A stretch of 64,000 bases of DNA from Zhengitettix transpicula. Its lineage: Eukaryota > Arthropoda > Insecta > Orthoptera > Tetrigidae. Location: the NCBI GenBank assembly GCA_037074705.1, contig CM073590.1, positions 3,842,001 through 3,906,000 of the forward strand. Reading direction: 5' to 3'. A program made the position numbers and the translations under genes. This document shows positions 26,284-38,717 of the stretch, piece after piece. The notes beneath the pieces were generated by a model, which worked only from the letters and a program-made list of their open reading frames with translations, was not told where the DNA came from and searched no databases. The stretch's first letter is position 1, and every line of letters starts with the position of its first letter.

Positions 26284-28426
26284 TTTAAACCAAATTGATA
26301 AAATGTTCAATTTATCAAATTTGAATAGCAATTCTTAATATTTAGTGAAGGGTTAGAAATGATAAACCTCAAATTTAATTAATATATATCAAATTTAATT
26401 AATATAAATAAAAAGAATTTGTTAAAACAAAATTTATCTTACATTTAAAATTTAAGCAATAATTTGCCAGGGTTATTTATTTAAATGAGACTTATTTTGT
26501 CTCAGTGCTTTTTAATATAAAATTTACAAGGAAAGTTGTTCAGATTAAATTTAAAAATGTTATACTTTAAAATATTCCGCCAAAATACAAACAAAATGAA
26601 CTGAAATTTGACGGTATAACAATACGCAATGTTTACAAGCAGTTTACAAAATTTTAAATAAGCTGTTTCACATACCAGTTTTTATTGATCTTCAATTTCA
26701 CTTAATTTACAGAACCGAAACTTGAAACAAATGAAAACTTAATTTTGAAAAATAGTCCATGTTAATGCAGTTCACTTTCTCAGCACACACAAATTAAATC
26801 CTTTAGAGCTCCAGACTACATAATTATGTTCGTTGCCTCAAATCAGTTCGTATGATCGCCAAGCTTCAAAATGTGTTTACCAAGTATACCGGTTGTAGAG
26901 ATAAATATTATTATTTTATGTAGTAGATAAATGTAATTATTAAGTATAAAAAAGTGTTTCGATCGCCTGGCCGGGAATTTGGCGGAGCCGAGGCAAAGAG
27001 TCGTAAGCCGTCGTTGAGTTACAAGGGTCGTAAAACCCAGATAGGTCTCTGCCCGATTTTGTAATGTCCGTATTGCGTAGTAAGTGGGATGAGTCCCGCC
27101 ACTAAAAGGAGAACAGATGATGAATGTAGACAGTCAGTGAGAGAGATAAGTATGAAATAGTTTTTGGCCATGGAAAGTTACTGGCTTGCTGGTGGTGCCT
27201 GAAATTGAGAGTTCGGCTGTGGAGCAAGAGACTGAACTGGAAAGAGTGAATTCCAGTAAAAATTGGAACTGGAACGCGGAAGCAGAAGAGAAGGAGTAGG
27301 ACATCACTGGCGGCGCGAACTGGACAATACGTCAGAGTATGGTATCGAAAAAAAATTGTAAATCATGTCCAATTTGCGTGGAAGCTGCCAATTCTTGGTT
27401 AGGAGATCGTTATAAAATCTATTTCTCGATGATAAGGCCCTAAAAGCTCTGAAATAAAGATTCATTGTTATTTTTATAATTTTAGTAGATTGAAGTGTTT
27501 GAATTTTTATTGTATTTGATTTTAATTGTAATATTATCTAGTATTTGTTTATTCAAAGGCACATCTATATACAGAATAATTTAAAATTATTAGATAATAA
27601 TAAAAAAACTCCCAACAGTGTAGGTATGTTACAAGGTCAGTTTTAAAATCTCCGCTGAATTATATTTCGTTTACAGCTTATTAATGCCATTCGAATTTTT
27701 AACATATCTACAGCCTTTACTTTTCCCCAACTTCCTTATTTCTCGTTGACTCCAGACAACTTTGTCCTACGAATCCTTTCTTCTTCGTCGACGACAAGTA
27801 GACTAATAGAATCAATATTTAAAATATTTTGTAATTTTACTTCCTCAAAATTTTTAGCATTGCTGCTCCGATCTGGACGATCTCGATTTCATTGCGACTT
27901 CTATCCTCGACGACTGCAGTCCAATTCTTCTCCACGAACTCCACAGACTAACAGATAATTAAACTTTAACATTGCTTTGCCCAACTGAGGCCTACGTCGC
28001 TCGGCCCACTGGGCACGACGACCAATCTCATAGCCGACGCCAGACCAACTGAACATTTTCATTTTTCACTAACCAAATTCACACCCTCCCATTCGCATTA
28101 GTGCTATCTAGTGGTGAGAAAATGATATAGTTCGTGTTACCACAGGACGACGAGCGAACCATTCTACTTATTCGCCGCTGACGAAAAAAAAAAGTCTTGC
28201 GTCTCTCTGAATTCTGCTTTCTCACGGTTTATTGACTATTCAAAAATATTATTTCAACTACATGGCTCCAATCTTACGCAAAAAAACTCCATAATTAGAC
28301 TAATCTGAAATTTATATTCATGAAAACATTAGTGAAAATTACATATATATATATATATATATATTGTAATAATTCTTTGGGTGGCGTGTAAGATTAAATT
28401 TTAACAACAAACAAATTTATTTATCA
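26284..28426. other. Spacer between Helitron arrays
   Basis: AT-rich flanks (26284-26890, 27613-28426) have no gene that I can support. A GC-richer segment at about 26940-27440 is listed separately as a possible LTR. A short (AT)n run lies at 28343-28366. The segment 27960-28140 is GC-richer but unrecognised. Confidence 0.45.
26894..27612 (+). repeat. Possible solo LTR (uncertain)
   Basis: It starts TGTAGAG and ends CCCAACA. It contains a TATAAAAAAG motif at about 26945, a GC-richer middle, and AATAAA at about 27451 followed by a T-rich downstream region. This layout resembles an LTR U3-R-U5. I do not find a matching target duplication, a second LTR, a primer-binding site or gag/pol nearby. 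It could equally be decayed unique DNA. Confidence 0.25.
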
Positions 28427-31400
28427 CTAGCTGGGTGCCCGGCGTTGCCCGAGATGTCATTTATCTATAACCATCCATAAGACTCCAATTTTGGTTACTT
28501 TTGCGCTATTTTTATGTAAAGCTCCTCGAACCCTATCCCTAAATGTGCTCATCTCCCATGCCGAAGGGGGATGAAGTCATTGACTAAATATATCGGCTGT
28601 TTTTACATGTTAGAAGATGACCACCCCCACAAATATGCGATAATGAAAAAGAATGTATTACACGCAAAAATCGGCCGATTACATTGTCTGAAAATTTATT
28701 CCCCCGCCCAACACCCCCCAAACCCGTCGTGTTACCCAGGTTGTCACAATTAGATTCAGCGACATTCATAGTCTCGGAATTGATTCGATTCTCGGTTGTT
28801 TTTGCGGGATTTTATTTAACGTACCTCCACACCACCCCTAAGCTTGCTCCCCTCACAGGGGTTAAATTATACACAAACAACATCGGTATAAATACTATCA
28901 AAGTAATTAACCCCAGGAAATAATTATCGCAAATATCGTCCGTTTAACATGTTTGAAATTTTTCACCCCCGACCACTCCCGCTTCGGGGACTTAAACGGT
29001 CAAGTTTAATGTCATAATTAAACTCAGTGACAATCCTGATAGTTTCTTGTTTATTTTTATCTAATAATACTTCCACGCCAAGGGTGCACCCTTCCGAGTC
29101 CGAAAGGGGTTGAAATTATACACAGAGAACATGTAGGGAAATTTTATTAATCTAATTCATCCATAAATATATTTAATTGACGCAAAAAACAGCCGGTCAA
29201 CTCATCCCAACCCAGCCGATACCCGCGCGTTGTCCAGATTGTCACAATTAAATTAAGGGACATCCATTACCTTCGATTTGACTCGAATCTCGATTGTTTT
29301 CCCGTTATTTTCAAGGAAATCCTCTCTAGCCCCACCCCTATCATGCCTACAAACAACATCGGTAGAAATACTATCAACGTCAATGGTCCCGGCATTTATT
29401 TATTCCACGCTAATATCGATGATTTAACATGTTAGAAAATTTCCATCCCATCCACTCCCGACCCTTGGGGCTAAATGGCCAATTTGATGATATAATTGAA
29501 CAGGACGACATCCATAACCTTGGATTTGACTCTAATCTCGGTTGTATTCGCCATATTTTATTGCAGCGTTCCTCCAACCAACACCTAAAACTGCTTTACT
29601 GATAATCCCGACCCGCTTCTGGGGGTGGTAGACGCGTCTCACCCCGACAGTGTTTGTTTCCTGGTCGTAAAGAACACGTGTACGAAATTTGATGAAATTT
29701 GCTCTACCGGTGTAGATTTGTATAACGAACATACAAACATACAAACAAACACACAAATATACAAACTTACAAATATACAAACATACATACATACATACAC
29801 TCATTTTTATTTATAAGAAGATTAAACGTCGTTATTAATGCAAACAACATCAATTAAAATAGTATGAACAACACCACCCCTAAATCTGCTACTTTCCCGT
29901 AGTGGAAAGGGATGAATTTTTACTCATATCACATTGGTAGAAACACTATCAATCTAGTTTACCCTTAAACAGATAATATTTGGCAGTTTTAGAATAATAG
30001 ACAATTCTCACCCCCAGGCCTAAGCAAGCACACCACTAATGTCTAAAGGGATTTATATTTTCAACAACACCCGTTGAAATAGTATTCACGTAATTCTCCT
30101 CCAAGAACGCGCAAGAACTGACTATTTATCTTCCCTTCCAACCCCCACCTTTTCGGATTAAATCGGCAATTAAAAAAATTTATCCGAAGTAAACTCACTG
30201 AAATCCATAACCTTCGAATTGACTCCAAACTCGGTTGTATTCGCGTTATTTTTCTGTAAAGCATCTCCACCCCAAACCCTAAGGGTACCCTTTTCCCAGG
30301 GCGTAGGAGATGAATATTATATTCAGATAACATCGGTAGAAACACAATCAATATCTTTGACCCCGAAAATATTTATCCAAATCTAATACCTGCTGTTTTA
30401 GCATGTTTAAGTATTTCAACCCCCGTCCACCCCCGCTTCTGGGCTTGGTAGACGCGTCTCACCCCGACAGTGTTGTTTTCCTGGTCGCAAAGAACACGTG
30501 TACGAAACTTGGTGAAATTTGATCCACCAGTATAGATTTGTATTCTCCACCCCAAACGCTAGGGGTGCTCTTTCCCCAGGGTGTAGGGGTTGAAAATTAT
30601 ATTCAAATATCATCAGTGGAAACACTATAAATATCTTTGACCCCTAAAAATATTTATTTGACTGAAATATCGACTGTTTTAGCATGTTTAAATATTTCCA
30701 CCCCCGCTTCTGGGGGTGGTAGGCGCGTCTCACCCCGACAGTGTTGTTTTCCTGGCCACAAAGAACACGTGTACGAAATTTGGTGAAATTTGATCTACCG
30801 GTATAGATTTGTATTCTCCATCCCAAACCCTAAGGGTGCCCTTTTCCCAGGGTGTATGGGATGAAAATTATATTCAGAAAACATCGTTAGAAACACCATC
30901 AATATCTTGGACCCCTAAAAATTATTATTTGACTAAAATATCGGCTGTTTTAGCATGTTTAAATATTTCAACCCCCGTCCACCCCCGCTTCTGGGGGTGG
31001 TAGACGCGTCTCACCCCGACAGTGTTGGTTTCCTGGTCGCAAAGAACACGTGTACGAAATTTGGCGAAATTTGCTCCAGCGGTGCAGATTTGTATTCTCC
31101 ACCCCAAACGCTAGGGGTGCTCTTTCCCCAGGCTGTAGAGGTTGAAAATTATATTCATATATCATCAGTGGAAAGACTATAAATATCTTTGACCTCTAAA
31201 AATATTTATCCGACTGAAATATCGACTGTTTTAGCCTGTTCAAATATTTCCACCCCCATCCAACCCCACTTCTGGGGGTGGTAGGCGCGTCTCACCCCAA
31301 CAGTGTTGTTTTCCTGGTCGCAAAAAACACGTGTACAAAATTTGGTGAAATTTGATCCACCGGTATAGATTTGTATTCTCCACCCCAAACCCTAAGGGTG

Positions 31401-31666
31401 CCCTTTTCCCAGGGTGTAGGGGATGAATATTATATTCAGAAAACATCGGTTGAAACACCATCAATATCTTGGACCCCTAAAAATTATTATCCGACTAAAA
31501 TATCGGCTGTTTTAGCATGTTTAAATATTTCAACCCCCTTGCAGCCCCGCTTCTGGGGGTGGTACACATGTCTCACCCCGACAGTGTTTGTTTCCTGGTC
31601 GCAAAGAACACGTGTACGAAATTTGGTGAAATTTGCTCCACCGGTGTAGATTTGTATTAGGAACAT

Positions 31667-31701
<35 letters not shown>

Positions 31702-31724
31702 AACACTGTGCTTTATATATAAGA
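28427..31724 (-). mobile_element. Helitron H4, composite (A+X), 3.3 kb
   Basis: CTAG at 28427-28430 is preceded by host A (28426), so this is the 3' edge of the second array. Part A (28427-29821) is nearly identical to H2 part A over its whole length. Part X (29822-31724) matches H2 part X but has five 281-bp monomers instead of three. The right 5' terminus ends at 31724 against the CTAG of H5, with an (AT)n tract at 31672-31700. Non-autonomous. Confidence 0.88.
30380..31724 (-). repeat. Five 281-bp X monomers in H4
   Basis: Anchors GTTTTAGCATGTTT lie at about 30392, 30672, 30943, 31225 and 31506 (spacings 280, 271, 282, 281). Most units carry GACGCGTC or GGCGCGTC, and CCACCCCC/GGGGGTGG arms around a 6-nt AGAAGC-type loop. 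Confidence 0.9.
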
Positions 31725-34700
31725 CTAGCTGGGTGCCGGCGTTGCCCGAGATGTCATCCATAAGACTCCAATTTTGTTTACTTTTGCGCTATTTTTATGT
31801 AAAGCTCCTCGAACATTTATCCCTAAATGTGCTCACCTCCCATGCCGCAGGGGGATGAAGTCATTGACTAAATATATCGGCCGTTTTTATATGTTAGAAG
31901 ATGTCCACCCCCACAAATATGCGATAATGAAAAAGAATGTATTCCACGCAAAAATCGGCCGATTACATTGTCTGAAAATTTATTCCCCCGACCAACACCT
32001 CCCAAACCCGTCGCGTTACCCAGGTTGTCACAATTAGATTCAGCGACATTCATAGTCTCGGAATTGATTCGAATCTCGGTTGTTTTTGCGGGATTTTATT
32101 TAACGTACCTCCACGCCACCCCTAAGCTTGCTCCCCTCACAGGGGTTAAATTATACACAAACAACATCGGTATAAATACTATCAAAGTAATTAACCCCAG
32201 GAAATAATTATCGTAAATATCGACCGTTTAACATGATTGAAATTTTTCACCCCCGACCACTCCCGCTTCGGGGACTTAAACGGTCAAGTTTAATGTCATA
32301 ATTAAACTCAGTGACAATCCTGATAGTTTCTGGTTTATTTTTATCTAATGCTACTTCCACGTAAACCCTTAAGGGTTCACCCTTTCGAGTTCGAAAGGGG
32401 TTGAAATTATACACAGAGAACATGTAGGGAAATTTTATAATTCTAATTCATCCCGAAATATATTTAATTGACGAAAAAACATCCGGTCAACTCATCCCAA
32501 CCCAGCCGATACCCGCGCGTTGTCCAGATTGTCATAAATAAATTCAGCAACATCCATTACCTTCGATTTGACTCGAATCTCGGTTGTTTTCCCGTTATTT
32601 TCAAGGAAATTAATTAAACTCAGTGACAATCCCGATAGTTTCTGGTTTCTTTTTATGTAATGCTACTTCACGCCCACCCTTAAGGGTGCACCCTTATGAG
32701 TCCGAAAGGGAATGAAATTATACACAGAGAACATGTAGGGAAATTTTATTAATCTAATTCATCCCGAAATATATTTAATCGACGCAAAAAAACAGCCGTT
32801 CCTCTACCCAACACCTAAAAGTGCTCTACTGATAATCCCGACCCGCTTCTGGGGGTGGTAGATGCGTCTCACCCCAACAGTCGGTAGAAACACTATCAAT
32901 ATCTGTGACCCCTAAAAATATTTATCCGACAGAAATATCGACTGTTTTAGCATGTTTAAATATTTCAACCCCCGTCCACTTCCGCTTCTGGGGATGGTAG
33001 ACGCGTCTCACAACGACAGTGTTTGTTTCCTGGTCGCAAAGAACACGTGTACGAAATTTGGTGAAATTTTCTCCAGCGGTGTAAATTTGTATAACGAACA
33101 TACAAATATACAAACATACAAATATACAAACATACAAACATACATACATACACTCATTTTTATTTATAATATTAAGTGTAAGCTCACCACTAATGTCTAA
33201 AGAGATTTATATATTTTGAACAACATCCGTTGAAATAGTATTCACGTAATTCTCCTCCAAGAACGCGCAAGAACTGACTATTTATCTTCCCTTCCAACCC
33301 CCACCCTTTCGGGTTAAATGGGCAATTAAAAAAATTTATCCGAAGTAAACTCACTGACATCCATAACCTTCGATTTGACTCCAAATTCGGTTGTATTCGC
33401 GTTATTTTTCTGTAAAGCAACTCCACCCCAAACCCTAAGGGTGCCCTTTTCCCAGGGAGTAGGAGATGAATATTATATTCAGATAACATCGGTAGAAACA
33501 CAATCAATATCTTTGACCCCGAAAATATTTATCCAAATCTAATACCTGCTGTTTTAGCATGTTCAAGTATTTGAACCCCCGTCCACCCCCGCTTCTGGAG
33601 TTGGTAGACGCGTCTCACCTCGACAGTATTGTTTTCCTGGTCGCAAAGAACCCGTGTACGATATTTGGTGAAATTTGCTCCAGCGGTGTAGATTTGTATT
33701 CTCCACCCCAAACGCTAGAGGTGCTCTTTTCCCAGGGTGTAGAGGTTGAGAATTATATTCAGATATCATCAGTGGAAACACTATAAATATCTTTGACCCC
33801 TAAAAATATTTATCCGACTGAAATATCGACTGATTTAGCATGTTTAAATATTTCCACCCCCGTCCACCCCCGCTTCAGGTGTTGGTACACGCGTCTCACA
33901 TCGACAGTGTTGTTTTCCTGGTCGCAAGGAACCCGTGTACGAAATGTGGTGAAATTTGCTCCAGCAGTGTAGATTTGTATTCTCTACCCCAAACGCTGGG
34001 GGTGCTCTTTCCCCAAGGTGTAGAGGTTGAAAATTATATTCAGAAAACATCGGTAGAAACACCATCAATATCTTGGACCCCTAAAAATTATTATCCGACT
34101 AAAATATCGGCTGTTTTAGAATGTTTAAATATTTCAACCCCCGTGCACCCCCGCTTCTGGGGGTGGTAGACGCGTCTCACCCCGACAGTGTTGTTTTGCT
34201 GGCCGCAAAGAACCCGTGTACGAAATTTAGTGAAATTTGCTCTAGCGGTGTAGATTTGTATTCTCCACCCCAAACGCTAGGGGTGCTCTTTCCCCTGGGT
34301 GTAGAGGTTGAAAATTATATTCAGATATCATCAGTGGAATTATTATAAATATCTTTGACCCCTAAAAATATTTATCCGACTGAAATATCGAAAGTTTTAG
34401 CATGTTCAAATATTTCCACTACCGTCCACCCCCGCTTCTGGGGGTGGTAGGCGCGTCTCACCCCGACAGTGTTTGTTTCCTGGTAGCAAAGAACACGTGC
34501 ACGAAATTTGGTGAAATTTGAACCACCGGTATAGATTTGTATTCTCCACCCCAAACCCTAAGGGTGCCCTTTTCCCAGGGTGTAGGGGATGAAAATTGTT
34601 TTAGCATGTTTAAATATTTCAACCCCCGTGCACCCCCGCTTCTGGGGGTGGTAGATATGTCTCACCATGACAGTGTTTGTTTGCTGGTCGTAAAGAACAC

Positions 34701-34797
34701 GTGTACGAAATTTGGTGAAATTTGCTCTACCGGTGTAGATTTGTATAACGAACATACAAACATACAAACATACATACACTCTTTTTTATTTATAAGA
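31725..34797 (-). mobile_element. Helitron H5, composite with internal deletion, 3.1 kb
   Basis: CTAG at 31725 abuts H4. The hairpin region has lost one C (GGTGCCGGCG). Part A ends near 33170 in a 5' terminus with the minisatellite. The sequence then reads TTAAGTGTA (the start of the TTAA-flanked insertion seen in H6) and jumps to AGCTCACCACTAATG of part X, so H5 carries a deletion that removed most of the insertion and the first part of X. The X monomers (about 33547-34797) include one shortened by about 75 bp. The right end is at 34797. Confidence 0.82.
33540..34797 (-). repeat. 281-bp X monomers in H5
   Basis: Anchors lie at about 33547, 33828, 34108, 34390 and 34597. The last spacing is short because one unit is truncated at about 34597. 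The terminal unit leads to the ACATACAAACATAC minisatellite. Confidence 0.85.
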
Positions 34798-36754
34798 CTA
34801 TCTGGGTGCCTGGCGTTGCCCGAGATGTCATTTATCTATAACCATAGATAAGACTCCAATTTTGGTTATTTTTGAACTATTTTTATGTAAAGCTCCTCGA
34901 ACTCTATCCTTAAATGTGCTCACCTCCCATGCCGAAGGGGGATGAAGTCATTGACTAAATATATCGGCCGTTTTTACATGTTAGAAGATGACCACCTCAC
35001 AATTATGCGATAATGAAAAAGAATGTATTCCACGCAAATATCGGCCGATTACATTGTCTGAAAATTTATTCCTCCGCCCAACACCTCCCAAACCCGTCGC
35101 GGTACCCAGGTTGTCAAAATTAGATTCAGCGACATTCATAGTCTCTGAATTGATTCGAATCTCGGTTGTTTTTGCGTTTTTTTATTTAACGTATCTCCAC
35201 CCCACCCCTAAGCTTGCTCCCCTCACAGGGGCTAAATTATACACAAACAACATCGGTATAAATACTACCAAAGTAATTAACCCCAGGAAATAATTATCGC
35301 AAATATTGACCGTTTAACATGTTTGAAAATTTTCACCCCCGACCACTCCCGCTTCGGGGACTTAAACTGTCAAGTTTAATGTCATAATTAAACTCGGTGA
35401 CAATCCCGATAGTTTCTGGTTTATTTTTATGTAATGCTACTTCACGCCCACCCATAAGGGTGCACACTTCCGAGTCCGAAAGGGGTTGAAATTATACACA
35501 TAGAACATGTAGGGAAATTTTATTAATCTAATTCATCCCGAAATATATTTAATCGACGCCAAAAACAACCGGTCAACTCATCCCATCCCAGCCGATACCC
35601 GCGCGTTGTCCAGATTGTCATAAATAAATTCAACGACATCCATTACCTTCGATTTGACTCGAATCTCGGTTGTATTCGCGTTATTTTATTGCAGCGTTCC
35701 TCCACCCAACACTTAAAAGTGCTCTACTGATAATCCCGAAAGGGGTTGAAGTTATAATCTGTGTAAATGTAGAGAAATCTCATTGATCCGGAATAATATT
35801 TAGTTGCAAAGTTGATTAACATGTTTGACAATTTCCACTCCCGACCACGGCCGTCCCTGGGAGGTTAATTGCTAGTTTATAGCATAATTAAATTCAGCGT
35901 TATCCATAACTTTGCTTTTGACTCCAGTCTCGTTTGTATTCGAGTTAGTTTTTTGTAATATTCCTCAACCCCCACCCCTACAATTCTCCTTTCCCATGCC
36001 GTAAAATGTTTGAAATTTTACTCACATATATTGGTACAAACACTATTAATCACTTTTACCCGGAAATTATTTATCTGACTGTGTTAGCATGTATGAAGAA
36101 TTTGATCCACCGGAATAGATTTGCATTCTCCACCCCAAACGCTAGGGGTGCTCTTTCCCCAGGGTGTAGAGGTTGAAAATTATATTTAGATATCATCAGT
36201 GGAATGACTATAAATATCTTTGACCCCTAAAAATATTTATCCGACTGAAATATCGACTGTTTTAGCATGTCAAAATATTTCCACCCCCGCCCACCCCCGC
36301 TTCTGGGGGTGGTAGGCGCGTCTCACCCCGACAGTGTTGTTTTCCTGGTTGCAAAGAAGACGTGTACGAAATTTTGTGAAATTTGATCCACCGGTATAGA
36401 TTTTTATTCTCCACCCCAAACCCTAAGGGTGCCCTTTTCCCAGGGTGTAAGGGATGAAAATTATATTCAGAAAACATCGGTAGAAACGCCATCAATATCT
36501 TGGACCCCTAAAAATTATTATCCGACCAAAATATCGGCTGTTTTAACATTTTTAAATATTTCAAACCCCGCGCACCCCCGCTTCTGGGGGTAGTCGACAT
36601 GTCCCACCCCAACAGAGTTTGTTTCCTGGTCGTAAAGTACACGTGTACGAAATTTGGTGAAATTTGCTCTACCGGTGTAGATTTGTTTAACGAACATACA
36701 AACATACAAACATGCAAACATACATACACTCTTTTTTATTTATAAGAAGATTAA

Positions 36755-37100
36755 GTGTAATAATTATTTATATTAAGCCCTTTCGTTCTGGTAGAAAAGG
36801 GATTATTAATGGATTGATTTATATGGTTTTTGGATTTTAAGAACAATTGTTCTAATAATGTAGATTACGTGGATAATATTTTCATTGAAGTTGTAGTAAA
36901 CTAAATTATAAACTATGTTAGCATGTAGAGTTTTTGTTACATGTATTTGTCCGTGATTATTTGTTGCTTTATTACTTCTCAATAATACAACTTCAATTAC
37001 GGAATAAATGTAAAATTATGTTTATAGCAATTTATAATATAAAAACTCTTTAAAAGAGTATAAAAAGCAATGGTTCTGAAACACTTTTACTTACGATTAA
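36755..37100 (-). repeat. TTAA-flanked insertion in H6
   Basis: It is the reverse complement of 1111-1455 in H0, with TTAA on both sides (36751-36754 and 37097-37100). H2 and H4 are uninterrupted here. No clear terminal inverted repeats and no ORF. Confidence 0.6.
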
Positions 37101-37649
37101 ACGTCGTTATTAATGAAAACAACATCGGTTAAAATAGTATGAACAACACCACCCCTAAATCTGCTACTTTCCCGTGGTGGAAAGGGTTGAAATTTTACTC
37201 TTATCACATCGGTAGAAACACTATCAATCTCGTTTACCCATAAACACATAACATTTTGGCAGTTTTAGAATAATAGACAATTCTATCCCCCAGCCCTAAG
37301 CAAGCTCACCACTAATGTCTAAAGGGATTTATATTTTCAACAACATCCGTTGAAATAGTATTCACGTAATTCTCCTCCAAGAAGGCGCAAGAACTGACTA
37401 TTTATCTTCCCTTCCAACCCCCACCCTTTCGGGTTAAATGGGCTATTGAAAATATTTATCCGAAGTAAACTCACTGACATCCATAACCTTCGATTTGACT
37501 CCAAACTCGGTTGTATTCACGTTATTTTTCTGTAAAGCAACTCCACCCCAAACCCTAAGGGTGCCCTTTTCCCAGGGCGTAGGAGATGAATATTATATTC
37601 AGATAACATCGGTAGAAACACAATCAATATCTTTGACCCCGAAAATATT

Positions 37650-38717
37650 TATCCAAATCTAATACCTGCTGTTTTAGCATGTTTAAGTATTTCAACCCCC
37701 GTCCACCCCCGCTTCTGGGGTTGGTAGACGCGTCTCACCCCGACAGTGTTGTTTTCCTGGTCGAAAAGAACGCGTGTACTAAATTTGGTAAAATTTGCTC
37801 CAGCGGTGTAGATTTGTATTCTCCACCCCAAACGCTAAGGGTGCTCTTTCCCCAGGGTGTAGAGGTAGAAAATTATATTCAGATATCATCAGTGGAAAGA
37901 CTATAAATATTTTTGACCCCTAAAAAAATTTATCCGTCTGAAATATCGACTGTTTTAGCATGTTCAAATATTTCCACCCCCGTCCAACCCCGCTTCTGGG
38001 GGTGGTAGACATGTCTCACCCCAACAGTGTTGTTTTCCTGGTCGCAAAGAACACGTGTACGAAATTTGGTGAAATTTGATTCACCGGTATAGATTTGTAT
38101 TCTCCAACCCAAACCCTAAGGGTGCCCTTTTCCCAGGGTGTAGGGGATGAAAATTATATTCAGAAAACATCGGTAGAAACACCATCAATATCTTGGACCC
38201 CTAAAAATTATTATCCGACTAAAATATCGGCTGTTTTAGCATGTTTAAATATTTCAACCCCCGTGCACCCCCGCTTCTGGGGGTGGTAGACGCGTCTCAC
38301 CCCGACAGTGTTGTTTTGCTGGTCGCAAAGAACCCGTGTACGAAATTTAGTGAAATTTTCTCTAGCGGTGTAGATTTGTATTCTCCACCCCAAACGCTAG
38401 GGGTGCTCTTTCCCCAGGGTGTAGAGGTTGAAAATTATATTCAGATACCATCAGTGGAAACATTATAAATATCTTGGACCCCTAAAAATTATTATCCGAC
38501 TAAAATATCGGCTGTTTTAGCATGTTTAAATACTTCAACCCCCGTGCATCCCCGCTTCTGGGGGTGGTAGACATGTCTCACCCCGACAGTGTTTGTTTCC
38601 TGGTCGTAAAGAACACGTGTACAAAATTTGGTGAAATTTGCTCTACCGGTGTAGATTTGTATGAGGAACATACAAACAAATATATTTATATACAAACACT
38701 CTGCTTTATTTATAAGA
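37650..38717 (-). repeat. 281-bp X monomers in H6 (four)
   Basis: Anchors lie at about 37664, 37947, 38227 and 38508. 60-codon minus-strand ORFs of identical length recur (37649, 37930, 38211), as in the other X arrays. Confidence 0.85.

Larger units (their letters stand above)
34798..38717 (-). mobile_element. Helitron H6, composite with insertion, 3.9 kb
   Basis: The left end reads CTATCTGGGTGCCTGGCG, a mutated form of the CTAG terminus, directly next to the H5 5' end. Part A is 34798-36750 and holds more monomers than in H2 or H4, including X-like ones at 36100-36600. Then come the TTAA-flanked insertion (36755-37100) and part X (37101-38717) with four monomers. The right end (GA at 38716-38717) abuts the CTAG of H7. 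The altered 3' end would probably disable transposition. Confidence 0.82.

Noticed and set aside
26894..27612. Complete LTR retrotransposon
   Set aside because: Only one LTR-like segment is visible, with no gag/pol, primer-binding site or target duplication. Kept only as a low-confidence solo-LTR candidate.
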